A stretch of DNA of 64,000 bases, from contig NZ_SLWY01000018.1 of the NCBI RefSeq assembly GCF_004341245.1, positions 1 to 64,000 on the forward strand, written 5' to 3'. Positions within the stretch are counted from its first letter, which is position 1, and each line of letters opens with the position of its first letter. Under the pieces are notes generated by a model. It saw only the letters and a program-made list of their open reading frames with translations, did not search any database and was not told where the DNA came from. A program made the translations under genes and the position numbers. This stretch comes from Plasticicumulans lactativorans (GTDB taxonomy: Bacteria > Pseudomonadota > Gammaproteobacteria > Competibacterales > Competibacteraceae). Positions 27,861-36,366 of this stretch are shown one piece after another.

Positions 27861-27890
27861 ATTCTAAACCGACGCGGGGCGCGAACCCAA
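27861..27890 (-). promoter_or_regulatory. Promoter of tRNA-Ser
   Basis: On the minus strand TTGGGT, 18-nt spacer, TAGAAT, with the tRNA 5' end 11 bp past the -10. Confidence 0.5.
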
Positions 27891-28030
27891 GCTTTTTTGA
27901 CGGAGGCCGGGCGCGGCGGGCCCGGCTGGGGCCGGTGGCGGGGCGTCGCGGCCGCCGGCGGCGTGCGGGCGCGTTTGCGCGCCGCTGCACTAGGGCTAGG
28001 ATGCCCGGGTTTCACGCGAGGGGATTCGGG

Positions 28031-29884
28031 ATGTGGGCTTGGGTGGGTAGGCGGCTGCAGCGCAAGTTTCTGGTCGGCACGGCGGCCGTGGCGCTGGCGT
28101 GCGCGCTGGTGTTCCTGGGGTTCTACGGCCACCTGTTCCAGCAGCAGCTCGATGCCCGGGCGCGCAGCGAGGCGGGGGAGCTCGGGCGCCTGCTGCAGGT
28201 GGCCTTCGAGCGGGTGATGCTCGCCCGCGACCAGGCGGGGATGCGCGAGATCGTCGAGCGGCTGGCGCGCGAGCCGGGCATCCGCGAGGTGATGGTGCTG
28301 AACGCGGACGGCGAGGTGCGCTACGCCGGCGATCCGGCGCGGGTGGGGCGCAAGCTCGATGCCGAGGCCTGCCCGGAGTGCCTGAGCGGCGAGCCGGCGT
28401 CGGTGTACCGGCAACTGGGGCGCGACACGGTGCTGCGCTCGGTGCTGCCGGTGCGCAACGACGAGCGCTGCGTGAGCTGCCACGGCGCGGTCGAGGCCCG
28501 GCCGCTCACCGGCCTGCTGGTGGTCGACCACGAGGCGTCGACGCTGGTGGCCGATTCGCGCGCCTCCACGCTGGCCGCGATGGGGGGCGGGGCCGCGCTC
28601 GCACTGATCGTGCTCGGCGGCGGCGTGTGGTTCATGCGCCGCCACGTGCTGCGGCCGGTCGCGCAGCTTGCGTACCAGAGTCGCGCCATCGCCGCCGGTG
28701 ACCTGGAGGCGCGGGTCGACCTCGACGGCCAGGACGAGTTTGCCGCGCTCGGCCAGACCTTCAACGCGATGGCCGGACGGCTGCAGCACGCGGTGGTGCG
28801 GGTGCGCGACGACGAGGCCTTCGTGCGCGACGTGCTCGATGCGCTGCCCGAGGGCGTGCGCGTGATCGACAGCGACTACCGCGTGCTCGAAGCCAACCGC
28901 GCCTACCGGCGCCTGCTCGGCCTCAACGGGAACGGCGCGGCGGTGCCGGCGACCTGCTTCGCGATGAGTTTCGGGCGCAGTGACCCCTGTCCGCCGACGC
29001 AGATCACCTGCCCGCTGCACGAGCTGGCGCGCGACGAGGGACCGGTGAAGGCGCTGCACCAGTTGCGCGCGGCGAACGGGGCGACCGTGTCGGTCGAGCT
29101 CCACGCCGCGGCGCTGCCGAAGCGCGGGCTGATCGTCGAGTCGGTGCGCGAGCTCGCGCGCGACGTGCACTTCGCGCAGGAGCAGCGCATGGCCGAGCTG
29201 GGCCGCATCGCCGCCGGCGTGGCGCGCGAGGTGCAGAACCCGCTGACCTCGATCCGCTTCGCGCTGCAGACCGCGCGGCGCGAGTTCGACAGCGGCGGCG
29301 CCAACCCCGACGAGCTGCGCGAGTACCTCGCGCTGGTCGACGGCGAGATCGGCCGCTGCGTGGACCTCACGCAGCGGCTGCAGAAGCTCGCGGCGCGGCC
29401 CGACGGCCCGCCGCAGCCGGTGGCGCTGAACCCGGTGGTCAGCGAGACACTGGAACTGCTCGCCTGGGAGGCGCAGCAGCGCGGCGTGCGCGTCACGCTC
29501 GTGCTCGACCCCGGCGATCCGCGCACGCTCGGCCGCGAGGCCGACCTGCGCCTGGTGGTGCTCAACCTGGTGCAGAACGCTTTCCAGGCGATGCCGGACG
29601 GCGGCGAGCTGGAATGCACGACGCAGCGCGTCGGGCGCTGGGTGCTGCTGCGCGTGCGCGACAGCGGCAGCGGCATCGCCGCGGCCGACATGCAGCGCGT
29701 GTTCGAGCCGTTCTACAGCCGGCGCGCCGACGGCAGCCCCGGCGCCGGGTTGGGGCTGCCGATCGCCCGCGTGATCGCCGAGCAGTGCGGCGGCACGCTG
29801 ACCGCCGAGAGCCGGCCGGGCGCGGGGGCGATATTCACGCTGCGCCTGCCACAGGCGGATGCGCGTTTGCGCGACACGCTCTAG
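28031..29884 (+). CDS. Haem-motif sensor histidine kinase-like protein with Arg at the phospho-His site
   Basis: 617 aa. TM1 at about 13-33, periplasmic domain with CPEC (114-117) and a c-type haem motif Cys147-V-S-Cys150-His151, TM2 at about 182-204, then HAMP. A PAS domain (about 270-385) carries the Cys cluster SDPCPPTQITCPL. The kinase part has N box NLVQNAFQAM, G1 DSGSGI, F box FEPFYSRR and G2 GAGLGLP, so the ATPase half looks intact. The H box reads GVAREVQNPL: residue 399, normally His, is Arg (codon CGC). Start chosen at ATG 28031, with GAGGGG upstream. Likely a redox sensor; no response-regulator gene is adjacent. Confidence 0.85.
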   Translation: MWAWVGRRLQRKFLVGTAAVALACALVFLGFYGHLFQQQLDARARSEAGELGRLLQVAFERVMLARDQAGMREIVERLAREPGIREVMVLNADGEVRYAGDPARVGRKLDAEACPECLSGEPASVYRQLGRDTVLRSVLPVRNDERCVSCHGAVEARPLTGLLVVDHEASTLVADSRASTLAAMGGGAALALIVLGGGVWFMRRHVLRPVAQLAYQSRAIAAGDLEARVDLDGQDEFAALGQTFNAMAGRLQHAVVRVRDDEAFVRDVLDALPEGVRVIDSDYRVLEANRAYRRLLGLNGNGAAVPATCFAMSFGRSDPCPPTQITCPLHELARDEGPVKALHQLRAANGATVSVELHAAALPKRGLIVESVRELARDVHFAQEQRMAELGRIAAGVAREVQNPLTSIRFALQTARREFDSGGANPDELREYLALVDGEIGRCVDLTQRLQKLAARPDGPPQPVALNPVVSETLELLAWEAQQRGVRVTLVLDPGDPRTLGREADLRLVVLNLVQNAFQAMPDGGELECTTQRVGRWVLLRVRDSGSGIAAADMQRVFEPFYSRRADGSPGAGLGLPIARVIAEQCGGTLTAESRPGAGAIFTLRLPQADARLRDTL

Positions 29885-29997
29885 TCTGTCGGGACATTTG
29901 CCGTCGGCGCGACATCGCCTACGGCTGGCGCAGGGCTTGCTGCTGTGCCGGCCGTGTCCGCCGGCGGATCGACGAGCGACGTAAGGGACGACGCAAC

Positions 29998-32900
29998 ATG
30001 CCATCAACCGTATCCCGCCTGCGCCACTGGCTCGCCCAAGCCGGGGACGAGCGGCGGCTCGCCTGGCTGCCGGTGCTGGGCTCGATGGTGCTGGTGCTGC
30101 TGGTGTCGGCGCTGTTCGGCATCTACACCGTGGTGCAGCGCACCGACGAGCTCGAGGACGACATCGCCACCGCCGAGCGCGACTACCGCGCCGGCGAGGA
30201 AGCGCGCCTGCTGCAGACCGCGCGCAACGCCGGCGATTTCCTCGACTACCTGCGCTCGCGTACCGAGGGCGAGCTGATCCGCACGCTGCGCGAGCAGGCC
30301 GAGCAGGCCTGGCGGATCGCCACCACGCTGCAGCAGGAGCACGCCGGCGTGCAGACGGAGGCCGAGACGCGCCGGCTGATCATCGAGACCCTGCGCCCGC
30401 TGCGCTTCTTCGGCGGGCGCGGCTACTTTTTCATCGACGACCTCGACGGCAACGCCGTGCTGCTGCCGACGGTGCCGGAGCTGGAAGGCACGTCGCTGCT
30501 CGACAACCGCGATGACCGCGGGCGCTACATCATGCGCGAGCTGCTCGCCGCGGCGACCGCGCCGGACGGCGGGGTCGCGCGCTACCGCTGGTACCTGCCC
30601 GACGAGCCGACGCGCATGGCCGACAAGCTCGCCTATGTGCGCCGCTTCGAGCCTTACGGCTGGGTCATCGGTACCGGCGACTACCTGGTGACCGCCACCG
30701 CCGACGCGCAGCGCAACGCCCTCGGCCAGCTGCGCGGCGTGCGCTTCGACGCCGAGAGCCACCTCGCGGTGATCGGCGAGACCGGCAACCTGCTGCTGCT
30801 GCCGCACGCGCCGCGCTACGAGGGCGGCGATGCCGGCGCGATCGACGACCCCGAACTGCGCGCCCTGGTCGAGCGCCTGATCGCCGCCGGCCGCGCCGGC
30901 GGTGGCTTCGTCGCCTACCGCTGGCGTCGCGACGGGGGAGGGCCGCCGCAGTCGCGGCTCGCCTACGTGTCGGCGCCCGATGCCTGGGGCTGGATGGTGA
31001 TCGCCGACGCCGACACCGAGCGTTCACGCGAACTGATCGAGCGCCGGCGCGGCAGCCTCAGCGCCGCCGCCGGCGAGCGGCTGCGTACCACGGGGCTGCT
31101 GCTGATCGGCGGGGTACTGGCCGCGGCGCTGCTCGCGCTGTTCTACGGCCGCTGGGTGGGGCGCGTGATCCGCGGCTACCGCAGCGACCTCGAGCGCCGC
31201 AACGCCGAGCTGCGCGAGCAGGCACGGCGCCTGTATCTGACCCGCCAGATGGTCGACAACGCCGCCGACCTGATGTTCGTGGCCGATGCCCAGGGGCGGC
31301 TCGCCTACGCCAATCGCCGCGCCTGCGAGGTGCTCGGGCGCCGTGCCGAGGAGCTCGAAGGTGCACCGGTGACGCTGCTCGGGGAAGCCGTCTGGGGCGA
31401 GGGGCGCTCATCCACCGAGCGCTTCGAGGCGCTGCTGCCGCTGCCCGATGCCGCGCCGCTCGACGTCGAGGTGACCACGCACGGCATCGAGTACGACGGC
31501 CAGCCCTACCGCTGCGCGGTGATGCGCGACATCCGTGAGCGCAAGCGCGCGGAAGGCGAGCTGCGCATCGCCGCGCTGGTGTTCGAGGCCGGCAGCGAAG
31601 GCATCCTGATCACCGATGCCGACAACGACATCCTCGCGGTGAACGCCGCCTTCACCGCGATGACCGGCTACGCCGCCACCGAGGTCCTCGGCAGGAACCC
31701 GCGGCTGCTGAAGTCGAACCGCCAGGGCGACGAGTTCTACGCGCGCCTGTGGGAGGCGCTGAAGCGCGACGGCCGCTGGAGCGGCGAGGTGTGGAACCGC
31801 AAGCGCGACGGCTCGCTGCTGCCGGTGTGGCTCAGCATCACCGTGCTGCGCGATGCCAACGGCGCGGTGCTGCGCCACATCGCGGCGTTCACCGACATCA
31901 GCGACCGCAAGGCCAAGGAGGCCCGCATCCGCCGCCTCGCCGAGTTCGACCCGCTCACCGAACTGCCCAACCGCGCCCTGCTGGGCGAGCGCATCGGCGA
32001 GGCGCTGCAGGCGGCGCGCGCGCGCGCGGCGCAGTGCGCGCTGCTGTTCATCGACCTCGACCGCTTCAAGAACGTCAACGATTCGCTCGGGCACGCCACC
32101 GGCGACGAACTGCTGTGCGAGGTGGCGCTGCGCCTGCGCGGTGCCCTGCGCACCGGCGACATCGTCGGCCGCAGCGGCGGCGACGAGTTCATGGTGCTGG
32201 TGCCCGACATCGACGGCCAGCCGCAGGCGGCGCTGTGGGCGCGCAAGATCCTGGCCGCGATCACGCGGCCCTACTTCATCGAGGAGCACGAGCTGCACGT
32301 CACCCCGAGCATCGGCATCAGCCTGTTCCCCGGCGACGGCGAGGACATCGACACGCTGCTGAAGAATGCCGACGCGGCGATGTATTTCGCCAAGGAGTGC
32401 GGGCGCAACAACTACCAGTTCTTCACCCGCGCGCTGCACGCCCGGGCGATGGAGCGCCTGTCGCTCGAGAACAGCCTGCGCGTGGCGCTCGAGCGACGCG
32501 AGTTCAGGCTGGTCTACCAGCCGCAGGTGGATGCCGCGAGCGGCGCGCTGCTCGGCTGCGAGGCGCTGCTGCGCTGGCGCCACCCCGAGCGCGGCCCGGT
32601 GTCGCCGGCGACCTTCATCCCCGTCGCCGAGGACGCCGGGCTGATCGTGCCGATCGGCACCTGGGTGCTGCGCGAGGCCTGCCGGCAGCTGCAGGCGTGG
32701 CGGCAGCAGGGGCGGATGCTGCTGCCGGTGGCGATCAACGTCTCGCCGCTGCAGATGCAGCAGGCGAACTGGGCCGGCACGGTCGCCGCGGTGCTGCGCG
32801 AGTCGGGCATTCCGCCCACGCTGGTGGAGCTGGAGGTGACCGAGAGCGCGCTGCTCGACGACATCGACGCCGCGGTGGAGGCGGTGGCCACGCTCAAGCG

Positions 32901-33243
32901 CACCGGCGTCAAGGTGGCGATCGACGACTTCGGCACCGGCTATTCGAGCCTGTCCTACCTGCGCCGCCTCGCGCTCGACAAGCTCAAGATCGACCGTTCC
33001 TTCGTGCGCGAGCTGCCCGACAAGGTCGACGACATCGAGATCGTCAAGGTCATCATCCAGCTCGCGCGCACGCTCGGCCTGCGCACCCTCGCCGAGGGGG
33101 TCGAGACCGAGGGGCAGCGCGCCTGCCTGGTGGCGTGCGGCTGCGAGCAGATCCAGGGCTACCTGTTCGCCCCGCCGCTCGAAGCCGACGAGTTCTGCGA
33201 GCTGCTGCCGCTCGCCGACGCGGCGGCCGTCGCCGCTCAGTAG
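29998..33243 (+). CDS. Cache-PAS-PAS-GGDEF-EAL cyclic-di-GMP protein
   Basis: 1081 aa. TM1 about 22-44, a large periplasmic double-Cache sensor (about 45-360, with GGRGYFFIDDLDGNAVL and RRFEPYGWVIGTGDYL typical of Cache repeats), TM2 about 363-384, two PAS domains (about 405-515, 525-640), GGDEF (RSGGDEF near 727) and EAL (CEALLRWRHP, EVTES, DDFGTGYSSLSYL, KIDRSFV, EGVET). Both catalytic signatures look intact, so it could make and break c-di-GMP in response to an external small molecule. It lies 113 bp downstream of the sensor kinase-like gene. Confidence 0.93.
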   Translation: MPSTVSRLRHWLAQAGDERRLAWLPVLGSMVLVLLVSALFGIYTVVQRTDELEDDIATAERDYRAGEEARLLQTARNAGDFLDYLRSRTEGELIRTLREQAEQAWRIATTLQQEHAGVQTEAETRRLIIETLRPLRFFGGRGYFFIDDLDGNAVLLPTVPELEGTSLLDNRDDRGRYIMRELLAAATAPDGGVARYRWYLPDEPTRMADKLAYVRRFEPYGWVIGTGDYLVTATADAQRNALGQLRGVRFDAESHLAVIGETGNLLLLPHAPRYEGGDAGAIDDPELRALVERLIAAGRAGGGFVAYRWRRDGGGPPQSRLAYVSAPDAWGWMVIADADTERSRELIERRRGSLSAAAGERLRTTGLLLIGGVLAAALLALFYGRWVGRVIRGYRSDLERRNAELREQARRLYLTRQMVDNAADLMFVADAQGRLAYANRRACEVLGRRAEELEGAPVTLLGEAVWGEGRSSTERFEALLPLPDAAPLDVEVTTHGIEYDGQPYRCAVMRDIRERKRAEGELRIAALVFEAGSEGILITDADNDILAVNAAFTAMTGYAATEVLGRNPRLLKSNRQGDEFYARLWEALKRDGRWSGEVWNRKRDGSLLPVWLSITVLRDANGAVLRHIAAFTDISDRKAKEARIRRLAEFDPLTELPNRALLGERIGEALQAARARAAQCALLFIDLDRFKNVNDSLGHATGDELLCEVALRLRGALRTGDIVGRSGGDEFMVLVPDIDGQPQAALWARKILAAITRPYFIEEHELHVTPSIGISLFPGDGEDIDTLLKNADAAMYFAKECGRNNYQFFTRALHARAMERLSLENSLRVALERREFRLVYQPQVDAASGALLGCEALLRWRHPERGPVSPATFIPVAEDAGLIVPIGTWVLREACRQLQAWRQQGRMLLPVAINVSPLQMQQANWAGTVAAVLRESGIPPTLVELEVTESALLDDIDAAVEAVATLKRTGVKVAIDDFGTGYSSLSYLRRLALDKLKIDRSFVRELPDKVDDIEIVKVIIQLARTLGLRTLAEGVETEGQRACLVACGCEQIQGYLFAPPLEADEFCELLPLADAAAVAAQ

Positions 33244-33716
33244 GGTTCGCGGCGGATGTGCAGGCGGTAGAGGATGCGCGACAGCACCCGCCCGAGCACC
33301 ACGAACAGCACGGTCAGCGCGATCACCTCGGGCAGGCCCAGCGCCAGTTGCCGGTGCACCGCGAGCATCGGGAACAGCGCCTCGGGGATCTGGTCGAGCC
33401 CGAACGCCTCGCTGCTCGACGCGAGCCCGAGGCGGCGCTTGCAGAAGCTCGACAGCAGGTCGCCGAGCATCGCGCCGGCACCGACGGTGAAGCCGAGGTG
33501 CCACGGCCAGCCACAGATCAGCCCCGCGACGGTGCTCGCGGTGAGCGCCGACAGCACGCCGCGCCAGGTCTTCGACGGGCCGAACAGCGGGTGGCCATCC
33601 GGCAGCCTCAGGCCGGCATCGACGGGCCAGGCGGCGTGCGCGCCGCACAGGCGCGTGGCGATCACCGGGGCGCCGTTCGCGACCAGGATCAGCAGCAGCA
33701 GGGTGAGTTCCGTCAT
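33237..33716 (-). CDS. CarS-like (CDP-archaeol synthase/DUF46 family) membrane protein
   Basis: 159 aa with about four to five membrane segments. LFGPSKTWRGVLSALTAS, GAGAMLGDLLSSFCKRRLGL and LDQIPEALFP are the conserved blocks of the DUF46/CarS family, related to CDP-diglyceride synthases. Archaeal CarS activates archaeol with CTP; the role of bacterial homologues is not established, so only a CTP-linked lipid or phosphate reaction is suggested. Its last codons overlap the 3' end of the GGDEF-EAL gene on the other strand by 7 bp. Confidence 0.8.
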   Translation of the reverse strand: MTELTLLLLILVANGAPVIATRLCGAHAAWPVDAGLRLPDGHPLFGPSKTWRGVLSALTASTVAGLICGWPWHLGFTVGAGAMLGDLLSSFCKRRLGLASSSEAFGLDQIPEALFPMLAVHRQLALGLPEVIALTVLFVVLGRVLSRILYRLHIRREPY

Positions 33717-33798
33717 CGCGATGCAGGTGGCTGGACGTGGCCGCGGTCGCTTCGAGCATAGCGCGTGCCGATGGCCGTGCGCGCCCCGGCAAAGCCGC

Positions 33799-33827
33799 TT
33801 GCGCCCGCCCGCGCTCCTGCGTAAGAT
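33799..33827 (+). promoter_or_regulatory. Promoter of tRNA-Gly
   Basis: TTGCGC (33799-33804), 17-nt spacer, TAAGAT (33822-33827); the tRNA begins 33 bp past the -10. Confidence 0.5.
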
Positions 33828-33860
33828 GCGCGCCCTGTCGACCGGTGACGGACGACACAG

Positions 33861-33936
33861 GCGGGAATAGCTCAGTTGGTAGAGCGCAACCTTGCCAAGG
33901 TTGAGGTCGCGAGTTCGAGCCTCGTTTCCCGCTCCA
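33861..33936 (+). tRNA. tRNA-Gly (anticodon GCC)
   Basis: 76 nt with encoded CCA. Acceptor GCGGGAA/TTCCCGC, D-loop AGCTCAGTTGGTAGAGC, anticodon loop TTGCCAA (GCC), T-loop GAGTTCGAGCCTC. Reads GGC/GGU. Confidence 0.97.
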
Positions 33937-33945
33937 AATCTCCGA

Positions 33946-33975
33946 AAACCCCGGCCCCGCGCCGGGGTTTTTGCT
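33946..33975 (+). terminator. Intrinsic terminator after tRNA-Gly
   Basis: AAACCCCGGC (33946-33955) pairs with GCCGGGGTTT (33961-33970) across a 5-nt loop, followed by a T run. Confidence 0.9.
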
Positions 33976-34058
33976 TTTCACGGCGCCGGCCCGCGCACCC
34001 GGGCAGCCACCCGCGATCTGCTAGCATCGGCAGCCTGTCCGTCGCCGGGAACGCGCGC

Positions 34059-34433
34059 ATGCCCCAGATCGACCTCGCTGGCGAACCCCTCGGGTATGAG
34101 GGCCGCGGCCCCGCCGGGGGCCGCGACGTGCTGCTGGTGCACGGCGCCGGCGGTGATCACCGGCCTTGGCCCGCGGCGCTGGCGCCGCGGCCGCGCGCGC
34201 CTGGCGCCCATGCCGAGGTGCCCGCGCACTTCGTCGCCGCGCGCCGCGGTGAACTGCGCGTGCCGGCGCAGGTCATCACCGGCAGCGCCGACGCGATGAC
34301 GCCGCCGAAGTCCGCCGCGATCGCCGGCGCGCGGTTGCAGCTCGTCGACGATGCCGGGCATCTGCCTGCCTGCGACCGCCCGGCGCTGCTGCGCGAGGCG
34401 CTCGCCGGCTTCCTCGCCCGCCCGGAGGCTTGA
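34059..34433 (+). pseudogene. Alpha/beta hydrolase with the middle deleted in frame
   Basis: 124 codons. The N-terminus DVLLVHGAGGDHRPWP (oxyanion region) and the C-terminus VPAQVITGSADAMTPP plus DDAGHLPACDRP (catalytic Asp and His regions) belong to one hydrolase, but normal members have about 250-270 aa. The part that should carry the G-x-S-x-G nucleophile elbow is missing; the join is near APRPRAPGAHAEVPA. The frame stays open, so a protein could be made, but it lacks the catalytic Ser. It precedes the moxR gene by 5 bp. Confidence 0.8.
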
Positions 34434-34438
34434 GTCCC

Positions 34439-35383
34439 ATGCACGCGCCCCCCGCCTTCGCGCCCGCCGACCGGCTCGCGGCCGTGGTGCAGCAGGTCGG
34501 CAGCGTGATCCTCGGCAAGGAGCGGGCGATCCGCCTCGCGCTCACCTGCCTGCTCGCGCGCGGCCACCTGCTGATCGAGGACCTGCCGGGCCTCGGCAAG
34601 ACCACCCTCGCGCACGCGCTCGGTCGCACCCTCGGGCTCGAGGTGCGGCGCATCCAGTTCACCAGCGACCTGCTGCCCGCCGACATCCTCGGCGCGGCGG
34701 TGTACGACCGCGAGCAGGCGGCCTTCGTGTTCCACCCGGGGCCGGTGTTCGCGCAGCTCGTGCTCGCCGACGAGATCAACCGCGCCTCGCCGAAGACGCA
34801 GAGCGCGCTGCTCGAAGCGATGGAGGAGGGGCAGGTGACCAGCGACGGGCACTCGCGCCCGCTGCCGGTGCCGTTCTTCGTGATCGCCACGCAGAACCCG
34901 ATGACCCAGCTCGGCACCTTCCCGCTGCCCGAGTCGCAGCTCGACCGCTTCCTGATGCGGCTCACGCTCGGCTACCCCGACGCGCGCGCCGAGCGCGCGC
35001 TGCTCGCCGGCGAGGACCGCCGGCGCCTGCTCGAACGCCTGTCGCCGCTGCTCGGCCCGGGCGAGCTCACGGCGCTGCAGGCGCGCTGCGAGCAGGTGCA
35101 CCTGGCGCCGCCGCTGCTCGACTACGCCCAGGCGCTGCTCGCGCAGAGCCGCTTCGACCCCGCCTTCGAGACCGGCCTGTCGCCGCGTGCCGGCCAGGCG
35201 CTGCTGCGCGCGGCGCGCGCCTGGGCGCTGCTCGAAGGGCGCGACCACGCGCTGCCCGAAGACGTGCAGGCGGTGCTGCCGGCGCTCGCCGGGCATCGTC
35301 TGCGCCCGGCCTCGGCGCAGGTGGGCGCGCGTCCCGAGGAGCTGGTGCGGCGCCTGCTGAGCGCGGTCCCCGTGCCGGTCTGA
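34439..35383 (+). CDS. MoxR-family AAA+ ATPase
   Basis: 314 aa. Walker A EDLPGLGKTTLA, Walker B LVLADEINRASPKTQSALLEAMEE and sensor FVIATQNP are diagnostic of MoxR. These ATPases act as chaperones with DUF58/VWA proteins. GGAGG lies about 10 bp before the ATG at 34439. First gene of a three-gene operon with the DUF58 and transglutaminase-like genes; the association of these three families is common in proteobacteria. Confidence 0.92.
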   Translation: MHAPPAFAPADRLAAVVQQVGSVILGKERAIRLALTCLLARGHLLIEDLPGLGKTTLAHALGRTLGLEVRRIQFTSDLLPADILGAAVYDREQAAFVFHPGPVFAQLVLADEINRASPKTQSALLEAMEEGQVTSDGHSRPLPVPFFVIATQNPMTQLGTFPLPESQLDRFLMRLTLGYPDARAERALLAGEDRRRLLERLSPLLGPGELTALQARCEQVHLAPPLLDYAQALLAQSRFDPAFETGLSPRAGQALLRAARAWALLEGRDHALPEDVQAVLPALAGHRLRPASAQVGARPEELVRRLLSAVPVPV

Positions 35384-35394
35384 GCCCGCCGGCC

Positions 35395-36366
35395 ATGTCG
35401 GTCGCCACCTACGTCCTCGACTGGCACCGGCGGCGGCGCGGCCCGGCGGCCGGCGCCGTCACCACCGAGCGGCGCACCCTCTACGTGCTGCCGACGCGCG
35501 CCGGCGTGGTGTTCGCGCTGCTGCTGCTGGTGATGCTGCTGTGGGCGCTGAACTACAACGCGAGCCTCGGCTTCGCGCTGGTGTTCCTGCTCGCGGCGGT
35601 CGCCTTCGACGCGATGCGCCAGACCCACGACAACCTGCTCGCGCTGACGCTGCAGCCGCCGCGCGTCGAACCGGTGTTCGCCGGGCAGCCCGCGGCGCTC
35701 GGCTTCGGCCTCGTCAACGCCGCGCCGCGCGCGCGCTACGCGCTCGAACTCACCGCCGCCGACGGCGCGCGCGCGGTGTGCGACGTGCTGGCGGGCGGGC
35801 AGCGGGCGGAGCTCGTGCTGGCGCGCCCGACCACGCGGCGCGGGCGGCTGCCCTTCGGGCGGGTGCGCCTCGCCACCCGCTACCCGCTCGGCCTGTTCGA
35901 GGCCTGGACCTGGTGCGAATTCACCGGTGCCGGGCTGGTGTACCCGGCGCCGCTCGGCACCGCGCCGCTGCCGGGGGGCGGTGGCACCACGCCCACCGGT
36001 CGCGGCGAGGCGCCCGGCGACGAGGACTTCCACGGCCTGCGTGACTACCGCCGCGGCGATCCGGCGACGCGCATCGCCTGGCGCCGCGCGGCGGCGCGCA
36101 GCGGCCTGCCGCCGGTCAAGCAGTTCGCCGCGCCGCGCGGCGACGCCGAGCTGTGGCTCGACTGGGCGCTGCTGTCGCCGGCCCTCGACGTCGAGGCGCG
36201 GCTGTCGCAGCTCACCGCCTGGGTGCTCGAAGCCGAGGCGGGCGGCCTGCGCTGGGGCCTGCGCCTGCCGGGGATGGCGCTTGCACCGGCGGGCGGGGCC
36301 GCGCACCGGCGTGCGGCGCTGGAGGCGCTCGCGCTGCACGCGACGACGGAGCGCAGCGATGGCTGA
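35395..36366 (+). CDS. DUF58 domain protein
   Basis: 323 aa. Two N-terminal membrane segments (about 30-70: RAGVVFALLLLVMLLWALNY and GFALVFLLAAVAF), then a beta-rich part and the DUF58 signature DEDFHGLRDYRRGDPATRIAWR. It starts 11 bp after moxR and overlaps the next gene by 8 bp. It probably forms a membrane complex with MoxR and the transglutaminase; biochemical function is not known. Confidence 0.88.
   Translation: MSVATYVLDWHRRRRGPAAGAVTTERRTLYVLPTRAGVVFALLLLVMLLWALNYNASLGFALVFLLAAVAFDAMRQTHDNLLALTLQPPRVEPVFAGQPAALGFGLVNAAPRARYALELTAADGARAVCDVLAGGQRAELVLARPTTRRGRLPFGRVRLATRYPLGLFEAWTWCEFTGAGLVYPAPLGTAPLPGGGGTTPTGRGEAPGDEDFHGLRDYRRGDPATRIAWRRAAARSGLPPVKQFAAPRGDAELWLDWALLSPALDVEARLSQLTAWVLEAEAGGLRWGLRLPGMALAPAGGAAHRRAALEALALHATTERSDG

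Noticed and set aside
29119-29230. Other histidines near the H box (for example in ARDVHFAQEQ) as the phospho-acceptor
   Set aside because: That His is 20 residues before the E-x-x-N-P-L position and not in the helix register used by HisKA kinases, so Arg399 stands at the true site.
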